Shown one piece after another: positions 60,964-64,000 of a stretch of DNA of 64,000 nt (the stretch's first letter is position 1; each line of letters starts with the position of its first letter). A program made the position numbers and the translations under genes. The stretch is from contig JAFSFD010000023.1 of assembly GCA_017435365.1 (NCBI GenBank), forward strand, positions 1-64,000, read 5' to 3'. Source of the DNA: Akkermansia sp. (GTDB taxonomy: Bacteria > Verrucomicrobiota > Verrucomicrobiia > Verrucomicrobiales > Akkermansiaceae). The notes beneath the pieces are model-generated. The model worked only from the letters and a program-made list of their open reading frames with translations, did not search any database and was not told where the DNA came from.

Positions 60964-60992
60964 ATTCTACGCCGAAACGTGTCTGGTTTCAA
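60964..60992 (-). promoter_or_regulatory. Promoter of GH84 operon
   Basis: On the minus strand: -35 TTGAAA (60987-60992), 17-nt spacer, -10 TAGAAT (60964-60969). The leader is about 40 nt, one of the longer ones here. Confidence 0.65.
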
Positions 60993-61001
60993 GCAAAAAT
61001 A

Positions 61002-61571
61002 TTATGCTTTTCCAAAATATCGACGTGCCATGCGCTGCACGGCTTCATCCAGCTCGGCTGCGCGGGACGCGAAATCCTCTGCTGTCCACCAGGCCAGGGC
61101 GTCGGATTCATCTGAAACGATAAACTCTTCGTGCGGGGCTCGCAGCAGGTAGCGCACATCGTAGTGGTAGTGCTCAGGCTCTCCCCTGGCCGGTCGTGCC
61201 GGGATGCGGTGGATATCGATATCAAAAATCTCCGGGGATACGGGCTGAATGCCCTGGATGCCGCTTTCTTCCTCTGCTTCGCGCAGCGCCACGCGCAGTG
61301 TGTCCGGCTCACCATCGGCGTGGCCACCGGTCTGCATCCAGCGCTGCAGCTTGTGGTGCAGGGTGAGCAAGGCTTTGTCTCCTGCCGGGTTGATGAGCCA
61401 GGCTGACCCCGTCATGTGGCCTTCTGCATGGGTGCGTTCAAAGCAATCCGGTGTGTCGGCGATGAAACGCTGCATCCTGTCGGCTGTATCGTGCTGTTCA
61501 GGGTGCTTTTCGGCAAATATCTGCAGCGCTTTGCACAAATTTGCCCGCAAATTGTTCGGAATGGTGGCCAT
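61002..61571 (-). CDS. Nudix hydrolase
   Basis: 189 residues. The Nudix box GGHADGEPDTLRVALREAEE with following ESG is complete. An N-terminal extension (1-50) precedes the fold. No specificity motif is recognised; family members of this length hydrolyse nucleotide-sugars, dNTPs or isopentenyl-PP. The ATG is 9 nt after the -10 box. It is monocistronic. Confidence 0.88.
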   Translation of the reverse strand: MATIPNNLRANLCKALQIFAEKHPEQHDTADRMQRFIADTPDCFERTHAEGHMTGSAWLINPAGDKALLTLHHKLQRWMQTGGHADGEPDTLRVALREAEEESGIQGIQPVSPEIFDIDIHRIPARPARGEPEHYHYDVRYLLRAPHEEFIVSDESDALAWWTAEDFASRAAELDEAVQRMARRYFGKA

Positions 61572-61580
61572 GTGCCCTTC

Positions 61581-61608
61581 ATTTTACCCGCTTTTGGCTC
61601 GAAATCAA
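61581..61608 (-). promoter_or_regulatory. Promoter of the Nudix gene
   Basis: On the minus strand: -35 TTGATT (61603-61608), 16-nt spacer, -10 TAAAAT (61581-61586), 9 nt before the ATG. Confidence 0.6.
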
Positions 61609-61649
61609 GTCATACCTATTAAAAAAAGATTGTAAAGAAAAGTTTAGTA

Positions 61650-61679
61650 TTGGCAATAGGTTGGGAAATGTGATAGTAT
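61650..61679 (+). promoter_or_regulatory. Possible promoter of the small lipoprotein genes
   Basis: -35 TTGGCA (61650-61655), 18-nt spacer, -10 TAGTAT (61674-61679). Leader about 50 nt. An alternative -10 is GATAGT (61672-61677). Confidence 0.45.
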
Positions 61680-61735
61680 AAGTCAGGCGGGGTAGGTAGG
61701 TGCCATGGGGTGTGTCCGGCAGCCGCGTGAAAATT

Positions 61736-61891
61736 ATGAAAGAAGTAATTCAGAACGTGGTGATGCGCAGTGCGCAGCTGGGGCTCATACTGGTGTGCAT
61801 GACTTGTCTCACCTCATGCAGCACGATTACCGGATTGGCAGGTTTTCTTATCGCACTTCCGTTCCGGCTGATAAACGCCATTATACCATAA
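61736..61891 (+). CDS. 51-residue lipoprotein
   Basis: 51 residues from the ATG at 61736. Lipobox LTSC with Cys27 after a hydrophobic segment, then a short hydrophobic tail (TGLAGFLIALPFRLINAIIP). The signal region is unusually long (26 residues) and includes charged start MKEVIQNVV. It lies 21 nt before the polycationic lipoprotein gene, probably in one transcript. Function unknown. Confidence 0.6.
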   Translation: MKEVIQNVVMRSAQLGLILVCMTCLTSCSTITGLAGFLIALPFRLINAIIP

Positions 61892-61912
61892 AGCTTTCCA
61901 TACTTTTTCATT

Positions 61913-62356
61913 ATGTCCAGCACTCGTCAGTTCATACTTTGCCTGGTGGCTATGGCAGCTTGTCTTCTGACTGCCTGCCAGAGCGGCCGGGGAATAAAGT
62001 ACCATAACTTCCCGGATGCGGTCACCAACATCAATCAGGTGGATCCCGCATACCGTAAGTATTTTGCCGACCAGCAGGGTCGCAATTACAGCGCCGATGA
62101 CCAGCGCAAGGCACTGGCCGCCGCTATTCGCACCTCCCGCACTCCGGTTCCCGCCTATGTGCCGCGTTCCGCCATGGCTTCCTCGAAGAAGAGCATCCGC
62201 CGCCGTTCCTCAGTGCGCAGCAGTCGCTATGCTTCCTTGAAGCGTGGCAAGTCTGTGAAACGCCGCCGCGCAGTGGCCAGGAAACGCACCAGTGTTCGCA
62301 GCCGGCGTGCTGTGGCCAAGCGCAAGACCACCACTCGCCGCCGCCGCCGCGGTTAA
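61913..62356 (+). CDS. Lipoprotein with histone-like polycationic tail
   Basis: 147 residues. Lipobox LTAC with Cys22. Residues about 25-90 are ordinary (FPDAVTNINQVDPAYRKYF, SADDQRKALAAAIRTSRTPV). Residues about 91-147 are very rich in Arg, Lys and Ser with repeated RRAVAKRK/RRAVARKR blocks and end TTTRRRRRG. Such tails are known from histone H1-like and nucleoid proteins, but here a lipoprotein signal precedes it, so the tail would lie at a membrane. A strong terminator follows. Binding to LPS or another polyanion is an inference. Confidence 0.75.
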   Translation: MSSTRQFILCLVAMAACLLTACQSGRGIKYHNFPDAVTNINQVDPAYRKYFADQQGRNYSADDQRKALAAAIRTSRTPVPAYVPRSAMASSKKSIRRRSSVRSSRYASLKRGKSVKRRRAVARKRTSVRSRRAVAKRKTTTRRRRRG

Positions 62357-62381
62357 ATACCCGGTGCCAAAGAACTTTTAC

Positions 62382-62417
62382 ATGCCTGGTTCCGTGAGGG
62401 AATCGGGCATTTTTTTT
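62382..62417 (+). terminator. Rho-independent terminator after the small lipoprotein genes
   Basis: A 12-bp stem with two G-T pairs (62382-62393 with 62399-62410) and a 5-nt loop, followed by a run of T (62410-62417). Confidence 0.85.
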
Positions 62418-62468
62418 GCTCTTCTGGTGAGACGAGCCTGCCAGGTGTATTCTGTTCCGCCTGCGTAT

Positions 62469-62506
62469 TAAAAAAAGAGCGGCAAGAAGGAAATCCTTGC
62501 CGCTCC
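62469..62506 (-). terminator. Rho-independent terminator of the LptD-like gene
   Basis: A 10-bp stem GAGCGGCAAG/CTTGCCGCTC (62478-62487 with 62497-62506) with a 9-nt loop, followed on the minus strand by seven T. Confidence 0.85.
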
Positions 62507-62526
62507 TGAAGATGGATGCTCCGGTT

Positions 62527-64000
62527 TTACATCAGGTCAATGGGAAGGGCCGTTCCTGTTTCGCCCAGAGTGAATGAGATGCCGAAGCCTTGCTCCTTCT
62601 TGCCGCCATTGTCACGCAGGAATACCGTGGCGCCGATGTACCAGGCGCCGGCGTGGCGGAAGAGTGAGTATTGCTGGATGGGGAAGCGCCCCTCGTTTTC
62701 TTCGTAATACAGCTTTACGGAGAATGTGTATTTTTCGCTGAGACGAATATTGGTGCGTACGTGGAACTGGCCGGAATTTTCCAGAATGGGGTGATCCTTG
62801 ATGGAGCGATACGAGAAGTAGGTTTCAAGCCATTCTGCGGGAATGATGCGAGTGCCGATGCTGTATTGCCAGAAGCCCTCGCCGTTTTTAATGGTGGGAG
62901 TCTGGGTAGTCAGATAAAAATCAAAGCGCTGGGACGGACTGAAATTGACGATGTTGTACAGGCTGGAGAAATCGTATTCCGAATTAGGGTTGTCTGCGTT
63001 ATAGTCGCAGAACATATTCCAGGTGAGGAACCTGATGGATTCACCGTCAACGCGGGATGTCAGGGTGTTCCTCATGCCGAGGCGCCAGATGTTCCAATTG
63101 CCCCAGCCATCGATACCTGCGAAACCGCAGAGGTCGAGCGGAACGGGGCTTGTGGTGCTGCCGCTCATGGTGCTTGACCACATATCAATCTGGGGAACGT
63201 AGTCGTTCGAAGAGGATATGCTGCCGCGGGAATAGTTTGCGTAGGGCTGAATGATATGGGTGAGCCCCTGAAGACCGAAATTCTTGTACTGGAAATTGGG
63301 GTACGTGTTGTGGAATTTGAGATTGAAATCGCAGCCAAGATAGCCTAGGAACCGGTTATCAGAACCTATACCGCCCACATCATAGTACCCCGTGTAGGCG
63401 CCGCCTGCTTTGGGGGTAATATTGAGGAATTTGAAGGCTGTGAGATTCGTGGTGAATTCGTGCGTAGTGTTGACTCGGAAATAGCTTTCAGTGTTCAGCA
63501 GCCGGGAGTAATACTCCTTCATTTCCTCATCTTTGACATGATCCAGCCGAGCTTCGAATTCCTTTCTGTTCTCCGTGGGCAGATACTGCCGCATGATACA
63601 GGCACTGTTATTCGTTTCGTAATTGATGCCCGTGTTGCCGATGGCGGTGCGCACTCGGTAGAACGAGGCTTCGAGGCGCTCGTCTGTCACATAATAGTCG
63701 TTCGGTGCAAAGCGTGTGTAAATCATGCTTTGCGTTGTATCTGTGGTGCGCACAACGCGGACGGTGTTGTCCGGCTTGTCATTGTTGCGGCTGATATCGG
63801 GCAGGAAGTCGCGGAGCATGTATCGGTCGCTCACGACGTTTACGTTGGTGGCGAGCTGCCATTTGGCGTGAGGATCGCCGCCCGGTTCCAGCTTCCACAG
63901 CGTTTTCAGACTGAAATAATAGCGTTTGTCGTCAATCGGGAGTCGTTCGCCGTCAATCGGGTTGATGGAAGAGTCCCGGTCATCGGCAAAATAGGAAGTA
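62527..64000 (-). CDS. lptD: LptD-like outer-membrane barrel (5' end beyond the window)
   Basis: Partial: the frame stays open through 64000, so the N-terminus is outside. The visible 491 codons are beta-strand rich with many Tyr/Phe (KRYYFSLKTLWKLEP, FRVNTTHEFTTNLTAFKFLN). GLTHIIQPYANYS matches the LptD signature before the last barrel strands, and WRLGMRNTLTSR continues it. LptD with LptE (lptE at 42851) inserts LPS into the outer leaflet. A different large outer-membrane barrel is the alternative. Confidence 0.72.
   Translation of the reverse strand, partial: TSYFADDRDSSINPIDGERLPIDDKRYYFSLKTLWKLEPGGDPHAKWQLATNVNVVSDRYMLRDFLPDISRNNDKPDNTVRVVRTTDTTQSMIYTRFAPNDYYVTDERLEASFYRVRTAIGNTGINYETNNSACIMRQYLPTENRKEFEARLDHVKDEEMKEYYSRLLNTESYFRVNTTHEFTTNLTAFKFLNITPKAGGAYTGYYDVGGIGSDNRFLGYLGCDFNLKFHNTYPNFQYKNFGLQGLTHIIQPYANYSRGSISSSNDYVPQIDMWSSTMSGSTTSPVPLDLCGFAGIDGWGNWNIWRLGMRNTLTSRVDGESIRFLTWNMFCDYNADNPNSEYDFSSLYNIVNFSPSQRFDFYLTTQTPTIKNGEGFWQYSIGTRIIPAEWLETYFSYRSIKDHPILENSGQFHVRTNIRLSEKYTFSVKLYYEENEGRFPIQQYSLFRHAGAWYIGATVFLRDNGGKKEQGFGISFTLGETGTALPIDLM

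Overview
The window looks like a chromosomal segment of a Gram-negative bacterium of the Verrucomicrobia, most likely an Akkermansia-like gut species. It is GC-rich and densely coded. It carries outer-membrane assembly genes (bamD, lptE, an lptD-like end), many small Sec-exported lipoproteins and TPR proteins, menaquinone synthesis (menA), and a secreted GH84 beta-N-acetylglucosaminidase suited to host glycans. The species call is an inference from gene content. There is no integrase, transposase, prophage or CRISPR array; the only repeat-type element is a REPIN-like pair of palindromes at 17-85.

Layout. 177-3761 (-) is an operon hprK - nif3-like - rluD - lipoprotein. A membrane O-acyltransferase follows (3853-5844, +). 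5883-10642 (-) is pgsA - lipoprotein - M23 peptidase - TPR protein, diverging from 10774-14121 (+), which holds a membrane coiled-coil protein, metF, a YfgM-like protein, a helical-repeat protein and tRNA-Arg(CCT). After an acyl-ACP thioesterase, 15202-20502 (-) is a secreted coiled-coil protein, two tandem secreted paralogues, DUF1015 and serA. Then come pyrD, a UDP-glucuronate-epimerase-like gene, and an FAA hydrolase with a lipoprotein. 24662-26839 (+) is rppH-like - trmO - serine hydrolase. An orphan oppF follows. 28321-31616 (-) is pyrC - DUF3820 - menA - lipoprotein - yjdF-like, then birA.

The second half starts with 32626-35868 (+): an alpha/beta hydrolase, an OmpA-domain protein with a TonB-like anchor, and a HAD phosphatase. 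A 34-residue ribosomal-type peptide gene lies at 35985. Next are trkH-trkA-HAD, an exported protein with a possible NlpC/P60-like fold, a beta-barrel-like protein, a lipocalin, and bamD-lptE-rsmI-DUF3592 (41880-45112, +). carA-purA are on the minus strand. 47829-51886 (+) combines a YqjD/YqjE/YqjK-like trio with a sugar-activation and glycosyltransferase set, followed by thrS-infC. The end holds orphan umuD, a secreted Pro/Ala-rich protein, a flavodoxin-fold protein, GH84-GNAT-MBL, a second Nudix gene, two small lipoproteins (one with a histone-like polycationic tail) and the C-terminal part of an LptD-like barrel.

Most striking observations: (i) CarA lacks the glutaminase Cys and His, which suggests an ammonia-dependent or remodelled carbamoyl-phosphate synthase; (ii) PyrD is a class 2 protein with the class 1 catalytic Cys; (iii) at least ten genes have a sigma70-type -10 box only 6-9 nt before the start codon, pointing to widespread leaderless transcripts, several with GTG starts; (iv) a nucleotidyltransferase-GHMP kinase fusion sits in an apparent sugar-activation operon. 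No single locus clearly forms a new defence-type system.
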